Part shown: piece after piece, positions 53,403 to 64,000 of the stretch
How the letters are laid out: every line of letters begins with the position of its first letter
Numbering within the stretch: the stretch's first letter is position 1
DNA from: Reticulitermes speratus
Lineage: Eukaryota; Arthropoda; Insecta; Blattodea; Rhinotermitidae
NCBI GenBank assembly: GCA_021186555.1
Contig: JAJKFL010000007.1
Location: 953,501 to 1,017,500, forward strand
Direction of reading: 5' to 3'
DNA: 64,000 bases
Program-made: the position numbers and the translations under genes
The notes under the pieces: model-generated
Told to the model about the DNA's origin: nothing
Database searches by the model: none
Seen by the model: only the letters and a program-made list of their open reading frames with translations

Positions 53403-53543
53403 AACAACATTACAGTTCTGTATATCTTAATGTTTGTATTTTTGTACAGCAAACTGTAAGACACAAGATCCTGCACTGAATGATAACAAGCATTACGTGA
53501 CTTCAATCTGCTCTTAATTTCTTCCTGAATGGAATTTTGATTT
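53403..53543. other. short unassigned stretch
   Basis: Unassigned sequence between the LINE-b copy and the 31-bp array. Confidence 0.3.
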
Positions 53544-54157
53544 GTTACGGTTGTTCCCAATGCTATGTCGATCCGTTACGGCTGTTCCCAATGCTATGTC
53601 GATCCGTTACGGCTGTTCCCAATGCTATGTCGATCCGTTACGGCTGTTCCCAATGCTATGTCGATCCGTTACGGCTGTTCCCAATGCTATGTCGATCCGT
53701 TACGGCTGTTCCCAATGCTATGTCGATCCGTTACGGCTGTTCCCAATGCTATGTCGATCCGTTACGGCTGTTCCCAATGCTATGTCGATCCGTTACGGCT
53801 GTTCCCAATGCTATGTCGATCCGTTACGGCTGTTCCCAATGCTATGTCGATCCGTTACGGCTGTTCCCAATGCTATGTCGATCCGTTACGGCTGTTCCCA
53901 ATGCTATGTCGATCCGTTACGGCTGTTCCCAATGCTATGTCGATCCGTTACGGCTGTTCCCAATGCTATGTCGATCCGTTACGGCTGTTCCCAATGCTAT
54001 GTCGATCCGTTACGGCTGTTCCCAATGCTATGTCGATCCGTTACGGCTGTTCCCAATGCTATGTCGATCCGTTACGGCTGTTCCCAATGCTATGTCAATC
54101 CGTTACGGCTGTTCCCAATGCTATGTCGATCCGTTACGGCTGTTCCCAATGCTATGT
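53544..54157. repeat. 31-bp minisatellite, about 20 copies
   Basis: Unit gttacggctgttcccaatgc plus tatgtcgatcc. Nearly invariant; the first copy has ggttg and a late copy caatcc. Since 31 is one more than a multiple of three, the three plus-strand frames read the same cyclic peptide, and frames of 213-242 codons are open by chance. Confidence 0.99.
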
Positions 54158-55019
54158 CACTCCATGTCGCTCCACAGCGATAAATAATTTAACGTTCGTA
54201 AATATAAATATATGCAGTAGGTTCATAATTTATTTATTTCACTATATTTTACGGACACATTCGACAATTATTATTTCATTTTTTATTGCTTAGCCTACGG
54301 TGTATCCACATTTGTCACGCACAATACACACAATTTTCGGTACACTCATGTTAAATATGTATAAACACAACGTTTTGTACTGCACTCAAAATTCCTTAGC
54401 CCTTTCTCATATCCCCATGGTTATACCTGGCCTTCAGTTATATTTATGAGGAATGAATGTAGCATATTTAACGATGATTGAACACAACATAAATTTGACA
54501 TAAACATTTGTAGATTAAACCGTCGATATGTTTATTCATAATGCGTTATCTTTGCCAGTGTATTAATATCAATTTTCCAACAGTACTGCCAACTGCGGCG
54601 TTATAAACTGCGACCCTCGCCCAGACTTGCGCGCGCTCTGCTTTGCTTCAACGAAATTAAAATTTTAAATTTTCGGCTCTAAGTCCTTGTTGCTTTTTCT
54701 TTTTCCTCTCAGAAGTCTGGAGGAAGTCACCGTGAGTTCTTCATTACGTCACTTCCTTCTGAGAGCGAGCTAAATATATCAAGGAAGGAGGAGCAGATGG
54801 AAGGCGTTTGAATCTCATTATGATTAAAGGATTTTGTTACAAATTCTCAGAGACCAAAAACCGCTAATTGGATTTGGACGCTGGGCAAAGAGCAATTTAT
54901 CCTCAGTAGGAAGAACAGACTCAACTTCTGGCATCACGTTCGGCAGTCGACTTTAGCGGTGTAACGGTTCTTGTCACCGTTAGGATCAAATTGAAACTTT
55001 CTCCACATGGACTATGTGG
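54158..55019. other. unassigned AT-rich intron sequence
   Basis: No exon or repeat recognised. Confidence 0.35.
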
Positions 55020-55100
55020 ACTACACGTGGCATAGCTCAGTCAGTATAGTGACTGACTACGGGAGGATTGACCGGTGATATTTTTCCGACAGGAACGCGG
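55020..55100 (+). mobile_element. SINE-C head, truncated
   Basis: GGCATAGCTCAGTCAGTATA and GTGACTGACTACGGGAGGAT give the tRNA-like A-box half. The B box is altered (GACCGGTGATATTTTTCC). A fuller copy follows 55 bp later. Confidence 0.6.
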
Positions 55101-55154
55101 ATAATGCTTATCGCCACTGCGTTCAAGCCTGCTGCTTGCACTGCCCAGCCTCTT

Positions 55155-55405
55155 ATCCGATGGATAGCTCAGTCAGTATAGTGACTGGGTCATAGGATGG
55201 ACGACTCATGTTCGATTCTCAACAGGTGCACAAATGTTTCTTTTGCTACCGCATCTGGGTCCCATCCAGCATCATGTCCTGTAGCTTCCGGGGGATTATT
55301 CACCGGGAGTAAAGTGACCGGGGCGTGAAGCTGACGACTGACATCCATCTAGTGCCGAAGTTAAGAAGGTATAAATCCAGCCCCCGTGTAAGTCGTCACG
55401 ATGTG
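55155..55405 (+). mobile_element. SINE-C, best-preserved copy
   Basis: A box GATAGCTCAGTCAGTATAGT, B box ATGTTCGATTCTCAACAGG, then GGGAGTAAAGTGACCGGGGC, CTGACATCCATCTAGTGCCG and AAGTTAAGAAGGTATAAATC. Defines the block order used to recognise the other copies. Confidence 0.75.
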
Positions 55406-56185
55406 TTGATCAGTTAAACGCAGGGATAACTTTACCTCTGTTTATTCCAATTGAGACATTTCTGTAACACACAGCACGTCGGTTGTTTAGTAATTAGATC
55501 ATGCATTATACCATGTCGTACATGCTGTTCCTGTGCGTTGCATTTTGGGACAATGGTACGCACCTTACTACGCACAACGCCGCCATACACCACTTGTCAA
55601 ATGACAAATGGGGGAGAAGTCATTAGGGAGGTATTGGTGGTTGAATTTACGCAGCACTTCTTATAATTTACTTCATTAAATAAGCAACTGTGACAATTTT
55701 CAATCGCCCAACTACTTTCTGCTGTCTGTACAATTATTAGCTCTGTCTGGGAACTTTCGCGTATTTTAAACCGGGAACCTTTTTACCTGGAACCTTTTTA
55801 CCTGGAACCTTCTTTCTTGTTTATAATTATTACATTTCTGTGAATAAAAAAATTTTTTTTCCAAAAGATGGCGATTTTACGTTGCTGCCTTGCGGTTGTA
55901 AGGAAAGAATGAGAGATCTTGAAAATACGATTTAAGGCTATTTGAAGACATGCCTTCACATTTGCATAAGGGCTACCATTTTAAAATAACTATTAAGCTG
56001 CTGTACCATTTCGTTACAAACATTGATTTGTAAGGATTTTCCTGCATAAACGTGTCTCCAGAATTCCATTACCTCTGCTATTGTCCGTGTACTCATTCTT
56101 CCACATATATTTTTGATTAGTCACGGAATTTGAGATCAGTCAACTGAATTACTCTATGAGAAAGAGATCTTAAGAAACGAATATC
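55406..56185. other. unassigned intron sequence
   Basis: A 15-bp repeat (aacctttttacctgg, about 2.5 copies) is at 55776-55812. Otherwise nothing recognised. Confidence 0.35.
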
Positions 56186-56189
56186 TGCC

Positions 56190-56295
56190 CGCCTGGAGAA
56201 TGAATGTTCTGTCTTTTGTCGAAGCAGAAGTTTATTACGTGTTCACAAGAGCCGTTCACGGAAAGTGTTTAAGATCCACTTTGCAGTTACCGTCT
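56190..56295 (-). pseudogene. LINE-b 3' remnant
   Basis: GAAGCAGAAGTTTATTACGT, GTTCACAAGAGCCGTTCACG and TTAAGATCCACTTTGCAGTT resemble the reversed LINE-b end (gaaggttcattaccgcattc, acaagagcccgccacc, taaagatccattttaatatt). Confidence 0.4.
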
Positions 56296-56477
56296 TATCT
56301 GAGTTAATGTTTATCTGATGGTTTAGGATTACAGTTGTGTCTTGTCTGTGCAATGTGTGATTACGCAGTCCGTTAGTTGGTCACCTTGTAACAAGAAAGC
56401 CCATCGCGCATTTAACTTACATATGTCAAGACTGGTTATACATACTAACAACAGGCTGTTACAATTATGTTGATACA
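56296..56477. other. short unassigned stretch
   Basis: No feature recognised. Confidence 0.3.
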
Positions 56478-56479
56478 TA

Positions 56480-57334
56480 CGAAGGTCGGTACAAAAGTAT
56501 TGCCTCGTATTTGTTTAAGTGTTGCGCCATGTAGACTTTCTTGCCTTACTCACCAGGTAGTGACACTGTCGAGCTCCTCCAGGATCATCGATGCTCCAGT
56601 CAGTCACATGCGTTCAACACAGCAGCAGTGCAAAATGGCGGATGTTGTGGACGTACGTACTGGGCAAAGAGTGGTGATTAAATTTCTTACTGCGAAAGTC
56701 TTCAGTCCGATAGAGATTCACAGACAACTGAGGATCATGTATGGTGAGGATGCAACGGACGTTAGCTCAGTTAGATGCTTGGTCCGTCGTTCTAAGAACG
56801 GCGAAAAGGACGTTGGTGACAGGACCCGCAGCGCCCGACCGGTCATGGCGGCATGACAGAGACCAAAGGGAAAGTTGATGTGCTGATGTGCGATGACCAC
56901 GATATGTACAGACACTAAGGAAGTTAGAACAACGAATTCGAAGGGTTCGGCCAAACAGGAAGATGAATCAAGTCCTCCTACATGACTACGCCAGGCAACT
57001 GTCTCATCGTCCCTACAATCCCGATTTAGCATCCTCCAACTTCCATCTCTTTGGCACCCTGAAGTGTGAACTCCGAGGACGCCATTTTGCGGACGACGAC
57101 GAGCTGAAACAGCGTGCGTGAAGAGCTCAGACGCTTCAACAGAGAGTTTTACGCGACCGGCATACAGCGTCGCATGCAAAGGTGGATAAAGTGTGTTGAT
57201 AATGAAGGAGACTGTGTGGAAAAGTAATCTCAACTTTGTAAAGGACGTACCCATGACATATGTAAATTTCATTATAATTGTAGTTACAGTTTCTGAGAAA
57301 AAAATATGAGTCATTGCTTTTGTACCAACCCTCG
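56480..57334 (+). mobile_element. internally deleted mariner-like transposon
   Basis: Imperfect terminal inverted repeats: cgaaggtcggtacaaaagta at 56480-56499 against the reverse complement of ttgcttttgtaccaaccctcg (57314-57334), with TA on both outer sides (56478-56479, 57335-57336), the expected target duplication. Inside, a frame (to 56856) carries QRVVIKFLTAKVFSPIEIHR, QLRIMYGEDATDVSSVRCLV and RRSK, the N-terminal DNA-binding part of a mariner transposase. After a deletion comes the C-terminal part (YNPDLASSNFHLFGTLKCEL, then DDDELKQR) in shifted frames. About 855 bp versus about 1.3 kb usual for mariners. The first two catalytic Asp regions are missing, so it cannot encode a transposase. 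Confidence 0.88.
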
Positions 57335-57336
57335 TA

Positions 57337-57679
57337 TTGATAACAGGATATTGTGTCTGCGTTTATGTTTTTTGTTTTAAATTAAAACGAAGTATTCGTC
57401 TAACACTGGCTTTTGTTCTTTAGAACTGTCCTGAATAAAGCAAAATGGGATTTCACAAGATTTTATCTTTTGAATACATATTTTTAATTACTGTTGAGAT
57501 TAAAGTTTGTATGCATATATATATATATGTGGGCACACACACACATATATATATATGCGTGCATGTATATATATAGACATACACGGATATTTAAAAGTAT
57601 TTTTATGGAATTGGTATGGTGTAATTAAGCTTGCTTTTACCTTGTACCTTCAAACGGTACGCACGTTGAAACACTGGGG
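57337..57679. other. AT-rich DNA with (TA)n and (CA)n runs
   Basis: Alternating TA and CA dinucleotides at about 57516-57575. Nothing else recognised. Confidence 0.4.
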
Positions 57680-57757
57680 TTTTGGTCTGCATTAATTGTT
57701 TTGGTCTGCATTAATTGTTTTGTTCTGCATTAATTGTTTTGGTCTGGATTAATTGTT
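57680..57757. repeat. 19-bp repeat, four copies
   Basis: Unit ttggtctgcattaattgtt, with ttgttctg and tctggatt variants. Confidence 0.93.
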
Positions 57758-57895
57758 TTCAAAAGGTCAGTGAACAGATGTGTCGCACCGACTGTCGGTG
57801 ATTGTCTTCAACAAAACGTTTTAAATCATCATGGAAGACGCCAACGCTTGTTTAAACAAGTGCTAGCTTGCTTTACAGCGCGATGAACACTGAAA

Positions 57896-57944
57896 TGCAC
57901 TTACTGTCATCGCTAAGGGCACTTACTGTCATCGCTAAGGGCAA
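57896..57944. repeat. 22-bp direct duplication
   Basis: Unit cacttactgtcatcgctaag plus gg, twice. Confidence 0.9.
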
Positions 57945-58404
57945 GAATCCTTCTGTGTTTTGTTGTCCCTAATAGATCTACGTGTGTCGCTGTATTCAAC
58001 AAGAATGACTTACTAATATTGTGCTACCGGAGGCTGTTTATGAAAAATGAGCAGACAAAAGTCATCTGATTTAGGTTTTTGCTTTCTGTAGCTGTATTTA
58101 ATTACATTTACCACTAGGCTAACTCGTAAAGCAACATGGTACCGAGGGGTAGTTAGCTGACATGTGTCAAAATTGTACTTATCATTTCCCAGTGAATATT
58201 GCCCATTTGCCTTCAGAACCTTTTACATAATCCTTCACGGAAGTAGAATTTTGTTAAAAAAAAGTTTACTGTCCTTAGTTTTTGTGTTGAAGTAATTGAT
58301 GAGATGTGATCAGTTTTGTTTTATCCTGTATATACTCGTAAGCGAAGCCTGGGAATGGATGTAGATGCACTTGCGCACCGTCTGCTGAGTTGTTTAGCGT
58401 GTTT
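57945..58404. other. unassigned intron sequence
   Basis: No feature recognised. Confidence 0.3.
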
Positions 58405-59178
58405 ATGGGTACAGACATATGTACTAGCTTAAAGCATTATGGGTACAGACATATGTTCTAGCTTAAAGCATTATGGGTACAGACATATGTACTAGCTTAA
58501 AGCATTATGGGTACAGACATATGTACTAGCTTAAAGCATTATGGGTACAGACATATGTACTAGCTTAAAGCATTATGGGTACAGACATATGTACTAGCTT
58601 AAAGCATTATGGGTACAGACATATGTACTAGCTTAAAGCATTATGGGTACAGACATATGTACTAGCTTAAAGCATTATGGGTACAGACATATGTACTAGC
58701 TTAAAGCATTATGGGTACAGACATATGTACTAGCTTAAAGCATTATGGTACAGACATATGTACTAGCTTAAAGCATTATGGGTACAGACATATGTACTAG
58801 CTTAAAGCATTATGGGTACAGACATATGTACTAGCTTAAAGCATTATGGCACAGACATATGTACTAGCTTAAAGCATTATGGTACAGACATATGTACTAG
58901 CTTAAAGCATTATGGGTACAGACATATGTACTAGCTTAAAGCATTATGGTACAGACATATGTACTAGCTTAAAGCATTATGGTACAGACATATGTACTAG
59001 CTTAAAGCATTATGGGTACAGACATATGTACTAGCTTAAAGCATTATGGGTACAGACATATGTACTAGCTTAAAGCATTATGGGTACAGACATATGTACT
59101 AGCTTAAAGCATTATGGGTACAGACATATGTACTAGCTTAAAGCATTATGGTACAGACATATGTACTACTTTAAAGCA
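58405..59178. repeat. 34-bp minisatellite, about 23 copies
   Basis: Unit atgggtacagacatatgtac plus tagcttaaagcatt. Several copies lack one G (atggtac, 33 bp) or read atggcac; these cluster at 58740-59000. Frames are closed by taa and tag. Confidence 0.98.
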
Positions 59179-59344
59179 CCGTAACTGACCTATCCAACAT
59201 GATATTTACGAAATAATTTCTGAACCTGCGTTGTATTAATTTACTTGACAATGTTTCGTGGTTACTTCGTCAGGCTTATCTTTCTTATTGAGCGTTACCC
59301 ACCGTTGAAGTAAAGCCCCTAGCTACTGTTGAAGTGAAGTGTGT

Positions 59345-60315
59345 GTGTTTGTGGCTATAGACTGCAGCATCTCACTGTTTGTGGCTATAAACTGCAGCAT
59401 CTCACTGTTTGTGGCTATAAACTGCAGCATCTCACTGTTTGTGGCTATAGACTGCAGCATCTCACTGTTTGTGGCTATAAACTGCAGCATCTCACTGTTT
59501 GTGGCTATAGACTGCAGCATCTCACTGTTTGTGGCTATAAACTGCAGCATCTCACTGTTTGTGGCTATAAACTGCAGCATCTCACTGTTTGTGGCTATAG
59601 ACTGCAGCATCTCACTGTTTGTGGCTATAAACTGCAGCATCTCACTGTTTGTGGCTATAAACTGCAGCATCTCACTGTTTGTGGCTATAAACTGCAGCAT
59701 CTCACTGTTTGTGGCTATAAAGTGCAGCATCTCACTGTTTGTGGCTATAAACTGCAGCATCTCACTGTTTGTGGCTATAAACTGCAGCATCTCACTGTTT
59801 ATGGCTATAAACTGCAGCATCTCACTGTTTGTGGCTATAAACTGCAGCATCTCACTGTTTGTGGCTATAAACTGCAGCATCTCACTGTTTGTGGCTATAA
59901 ACTGCAGCATCTCACTGTTTGTGGCTATAAACTGCAGCATCTCACTGTTTGTGGCTATAAACTGCAGCATCTCACTGTTTGTGGCTATAAACTGCAGCAT
60001 CTCACTGTTTGTGGCTATAAACTGCAGCATCTCACTGTTTGTGGCTATAAACTGCAGCATCTCACTGTTTGTGGCTATAAACTGCAGCATCTCACTGTTT
60101 GTGGCTATAAAGTGCAGCATCTCACTGTTTGTGGCTATAAACTGCAGCATCTCACTGTTTGTGGCTATAAACTGCAGCATCTCACTGTTTGTGGCTATAA
60201 ACTGCAGCATCTCACTGTTTGTGGCTATAAAGTGCAGCATCTCACTGTTTGTGGCTATAAACTGCAGCATCTCACTGTTTGTGGCTATAAACTGCAGCAT
60301 CTCACTGTTTGTGGA
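59345..60315. repeat. 30-bp minisatellite, about 32 copies
   Basis: Unit ctgtttgtggctataaactg plus cagcatctca. The tatagactg variant is concentrated in the first nine units; aagtgcag occurs three times later. Length is fixed at 30, so frames of 325-398 codons are open on both strands. No domain recognised. Confidence 0.98.
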
Positions 60316-60375
60316 GGACAGCGGCTACCGAGCTGCGAACTGCAGCGTCGACCTAATTATGAAGTGGATTGTCTG

Positions 60376-60472
60376 CTTAGTTCTGAACTGGTGTTTGTAC
60401 CTAGTTCTGAACTGGTGTTTGTACCTAGTTCTGAACTGGTGTTTGTACCTAGTTCTGAACTGGAGAATCTAC
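60376..60472. repeat. 24-bp repeat, four copies
   Basis: Unit cttagttctgaactggtgtt plus tgta. The sequence on to 60660 keeps weaker copies (gagcgtct, ctagttttgaactgg), suggesting an older array. Confidence 0.9.
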
Positions 60473-61320
60473 CTATTTCCGAAATAGAGCGTCTACTGCA
60501 GCGTGTGCCTGCTTTTGATCTGTGGTGTCTAACGTAATTCTAATCTGAATGTGTCTGCGTACTTAAGAGATGGACTCAATGTCTAGTCCTTAAATGGAGC
60601 GTCTGCTTATTCCTGTACTAGCGTGTCTACCTAGTTTTGAACTGGGGCGTCTATCGAGTTCTTAAAGTCACTGTCAGTGTAATCCTTAACTGGAGCGTCT
60701 GCTTCTAAGAAAGTAATTTCCGCCCACGAGTCACGCCGTCTTGCCCTCTCCAAACGGTATATTATCTTTACAATATTAATGAAGTCGGTGCTTTCGAAAG
60801 AACAGTAACGTGACAGTGCTGACCTTTCTGTCGTTTAAAGGAACTATATTGTGGGTCTGAAAGACACGACTCTCAGAGAGCGAACGTGAACGGCACTTCC
60901 TGGAAAAGACAAGCAGTTCTCATATGTGAACGTTCCCTGCGCGGTTAAATATAGGAAATGGGAAAGAATGTTACGTAACGCCGCCGTTTAAGTCTGTTTG
61001 AATCCCGTGACTCGCAGCCTGCATTTAGCGTTCAGGGCCGAGAGCCACCCAGAAACATCTGACTCATAAATGTTTCATGTAAGTCCAGCGTTTGGTGAAA
61101 GAAGCACAAATGTGCGTAGGGTTTAGCCTAAAGTGATGAATAGCACAGAAAGTGGAAACCAGCGCTGTCGCACAAATCACACTTAAGCTGTAAAAAAAAT
61201 TAAACGTTTTTTGTTTTATGAGTAGGAAGTTTGTTTGCTTCTGAGCATCTCCTGTAATGTTTAACATTTATTCATAAATAAATCTTAAAACAAAGAAAGG
61301 AGCAATTGTGCGTACAGAAA
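60473..61320. other. unassigned intron sequence
   Basis: Apart from the faded 24-bp repeats up to about 60700 nothing is recognised. Confidence 0.35.
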
Positions 61321-61775
61321 ATCCTAGAAAGGAATGAACATAGGCTGACGGTGCTGAGGAAGGTTCTTGAGCCTAAGAGGGACGATGTAACAGGGGAGTG
61401 GAGAAGACTACATAACGAGGAGCTTTATACTGTATACTCCTTACAAAATATTACTCGGGTGATTAAATAAACAATAATGAGATGGGCATGGCATGTGGCA
61501 CGTATTGGGGACAGGAGAGATACATACAGGGTTTATTGGGGAGACCTGAGGGAAGGATACCACTTAGAAAACCTAGGCGTACATGGGAGGATAATAATAA
61601 AATGGATTTTGAAGACGTGGGATGGGGTAATGGATTGGATTAATCTGGCTCAGGATAGGGACAGGTGGCGGGCTTGTATGAATCCGTTAATGAAGCTTCG
61701 AGTTCCATAAAATGCGGGGAATTTCTTGACTAGCTGAGGACGTGTTAGCTTCTCAGGAAGGACTCTGCTCTATAG
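61321..61775 (+). pseudogene. LINE-b reverse-transcriptase 3' end
   Basis: Plus strand: [38 protein letters not shown], a stop, MRWAWHVARIGDRRDTYRVY, after frame changes [30 protein letters not shown] and MNPLMKLRVP, then GACTAGCTGAGGACGTGTTA. Same family and same end as 52894-53402. Confidence 0.85.
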
Positions 61776-62434
61776 TGTTTAATTAATTTGTTAGTTTGTT
61801 TGTTGTGGATTTATAACAGCTCTTTGTGTCGGGCCCAACTCAGCAGCTACTCCCCACCCCTCTACCTGGGGATAGGAAGAGAGCCAGTTTTCAAGCTGAT
61901 CCCTTTTCAATACCGGACGATGGATAAAGACCAGGAACGTAACAAACTTAAGCGTAATACGGCATCATTACGTTCTTTAGAATTGGTAACGAGTTCTTGT
62001 TTAGCATCCTAGCTCTTGATTTTGTTTATGCTATAAATTTGAATGTTCAAGCATAAACGATTCATATTCTTACAGTAGCCTGAAGTGTTCTGTGACAGTT
62101 GCTCGCAGGACGCCTGAGGCAGGAATTGTCATTTGCATTGCGTTGGAAAAGGAACCTGGAAATAAATTCAAGCGTGACTTCATGTAACACTAGAAGAAGC
62201 AAGCTACAAAATATATTATGTCGTCTAACTTCGCACAGAAATCAGTCTTTAAAAAAATTAACACATTCGTCGGAGAACAACACAAAATGTTGACGTATTA
62301 AGTCAAAGCACGCTGTCTTGAACGCAGGAATATAAACAGGTCTAGACTTTCAGTAGAAGATGACTGTCTCCAAGATGCTCACAATGCCACAAGAGTTTCT
62401 TACAGTTTATTGCATCCTGAAAAACATCGAACAG
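61776..62434. other. unassigned intron sequence
   Basis: No feature recognised. Confidence 0.3.
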
Positions 62435-62705
62435 CGGGTAAAAATGACTGTAAATAGGCTATTATGATATAGACGGCGTGGAAAAACTAGGCGTGGGTGG
62501 GAATACAAAATTGACATTGATTTTAAATAAGTGGACTAGGAGAGTTTTGACTAGATTCACCACCTACCTGGCTCAGGATAGAGACAAGGAGAGGACTCAT
62601 GTGACCACAGTAGTGAGCATTCGGGTTCCGTAAAATGCGGGGAATGTCTTGACTAGATGACGGCTTGTTAGAGTTTCAAAGGGGACTCCTCTGCAAGAGT
62701 TACTT
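62435..62705 (+). pseudogene. LINE-b 3' end, decayed
   Basis: ACTAGGCGTGGGTGGGAATA, CTACCTGGCTCAGGATAGAG, ACCACAGTAGTGAGCATTCG, GGTTCCGTAAAATGCGGGGA and CTTGACTAGATGACGGCTTG follow the LINE-b end. Coding frame destroyed. Confidence 0.65.
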
Positions 62706-62714
62706 AGATCGATG

Positions 62715-62778
62715 CTTGGTTGGCTGGCTGGCTGGCTGGCTGACTGACTGACTGGCTGGGTGGCTGGATGGCTGGATT
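62715..62778. repeat. (GGCT)n/(GACT)n microsatellite
   Basis: About 15 tetranucleotide repeats, mostly ggct with gact, gggt and ggat variants. Confidence 0.95.
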
Positions 62779-63690
62779 GGCTCTTGGTTTTATGGTTAGT
62801 TTGTTGCTACTTAATTAATTAATTTATTGATTCGTTGAATGATGATTCATTAGATGTTAATGTACTGGTGAATCAGATTTATGATTGTTTTTGGAAAGAC
62901 TGTAACGTTAGATTTGCAGAATTAATTGGGATGTTGCACTGAATACCTCGTATAATTGTGGGAGGTACTAACAAGGGTGTGTGTGTACAGGCTTGTCTTT
63001 CGTCGGCAAATTCAGCATTGTTGCTGGAAGAAATATTATGATTTTTTGGGTCTTCTTTGAAGTTCTGTTGAAGCACCATTGTTGCTATGTGGCATTGTTG
63101 CTATGTGGCATTCACACTGATTTTCGGAGTTTTACTTATTTAAAAAATTAAAAACTGCACTTTGCATTGTGTCTAATGGCATAATTGTTTTACTGTGTTT
63201 CGCGAAAATCAGCCAACTGTTTCAAAACTTAGAAGTGGAACCCACTGACGCACCCACAAATTATCTCGTAAGTTTCTTTTTAATTCCCTTAATAAAGCAA
63301 GTAGGCTAAGTATATAATAGGTGCAGAATGTACCCGGTCAATGGGAATTTCCGCTCAGAAATCCGCGGTAGAAAGGTTGGTGGGGAGACGGACATAGAAG
63401 GAAGCCGCAAGCAGAGGCACGAGTGCCACTTCATACACATACATTTCGTGCTATAATTTTTTCAAGAAACACAAAGACATGTTCTCTTTAGCTTCGAAAG
63501 AAATACGTAACTACAAACTTGTGCTTTATATATTAAATCTAAAATTACTAAAAATGTATCGACTTTGAGATCATTAAAATTTAAGTAACAGTCATGTTCA
63601 TTAAATCGCACCAATACGCGTCATTGCTCAAGCCTTGTAAGCCTCCTACAAAGAAGCAAGTTTTCGCTTAATCGGTAACACTTTTCTCTT
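62779..63690. other. unassigned intron sequence
   Basis: Contains a TTAATTAATTAATTT run (62812-62826) and a 16-bp duplication (cattgttgctatgtgg, 63079-63110). No exon recognised. Confidence 0.35.
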
Positions 63691-63800
63691 CTGTTTTGAA
63701 GGTACCTGTTTCAAATCTCGGCAGGAGTAGCTACTGGACTGAATGAGGGTTTCTTCCTCAGCCCCACTTGCGATCCCAGACAAATGCCGAGATAATATCT
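63691..63800 (+). mobile_element. SINE-D-like fragment
   Basis: TTTCAAATCTCGGCAGGAGT (B-box-like) and TTCTTCCTCAGCCCCACTTG resemble the fragment at 29101-29290. Confidence 0.4.
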
Positions 63801-64000
63801 AAAATTTATTTATGACCGTTTCCTTTCACATCCCTTCCAGTTCACTATTTACTGTCATCCGATCATTCGACCCTGCACCATGACATGCTGACAGCGTCAT
63901 AAATAAAACCGCAAAGTAGCGAACATGTCACAACAGTTCAGGTTGGCTGAAGTTCCGTCTGCATACCCTGAATCAGTAGGCTATGTGAGATTTACCATTT

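Noticed and set aside
53537..54293. Three overlapping frames of 213-242 codons
   Set aside because: The 31-bp period cycles one peptide through all three frames; not a gene.
59323..60537. Open frames of 325-398 codons
   Set aside because: 30-bp array without stops; peptides are simple repeats with no recognised domain.

Overview
The window reads as nuclear DNA from an arthropod, most likely a polyneopteran insect (cockroach or termite lineage). This rests on three things: one short exon that matches insect neurexin-1, a set of decayed LINE reverse-transcriptase ends whose translated wording I associate with Blattodea, and a dense mix of tRNA-derived SINEs, MITEs and minisatellites. There are no bacterial-style genes, no rRNA, no complete functional tRNA and no CRISPR. 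Order-level placement is inference.

The only host coding sequence I can support is a 150-nt internal exon at 50643-50792 (+), with a good acceptor and donor. It encodes the start of the second laminin-G (LNS2) domain of alpha-neurexin. No neighbouring neurexin exon is visible, so most or all of the window is probably intron of a very large Nrx-1 gene.

Layout: 1-9 kb holds SINE fragments and small tandem repeats. 9-12 kb is a SINE, LINE debris and a hammerhead-like motif. 12.5-13.4 kb is a 35-bp minisatellite. 14-19 kb has a large palindrome, several minisatellites and divergent hammerhead-like repeats. 19-22.3 kb carries a decayed mariner/IS630-type transposase and an RNase H-bearing LINE bracketed by inverted repeats. 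23-26 kb is SINE-rich. 27-31 kb is a LINE end, a 33-bp array and another LINE end. 33.5-34.8 kb is a 30-bp array. 37.0-41.2 kb is a 49-bp array of about 85 units. 42-45 kb has MITEs and LINE debris. 48.0-50.2 kb is a 27-bp array. 50.3-50.8 kb is a LINE end touching the neurexin exon. 51.5-52.0 kb is a hAT-like element. 53-54.2 kb is a LINE end plus a 31-bp array. 56.5-57.3 kb is a deleted mariner. 58.4-60.3 kb has 34-bp and 30-bp arrays, and 61-64 kb is LINE and SINE debris.

The most interesting signal is a dispersed repeat family, here called the P-arm family. Each arm starts with a CTGANGA-like box, then a short hairpin, GAAA, a short palindrome (CATG, CATATG or ACGT) and TA or TC. That is the order of elements in a type I hammerhead ribozyme. 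At seven loci two arms lie head to head (divergent), so their transcripts would fold back. The best case is a near-perfect palindrome at 15001-15287 with a complete core on each strand. Many long open frames in the window are only satellite arrays whose period is a multiple of three or lacks stops, and are not called as genes.
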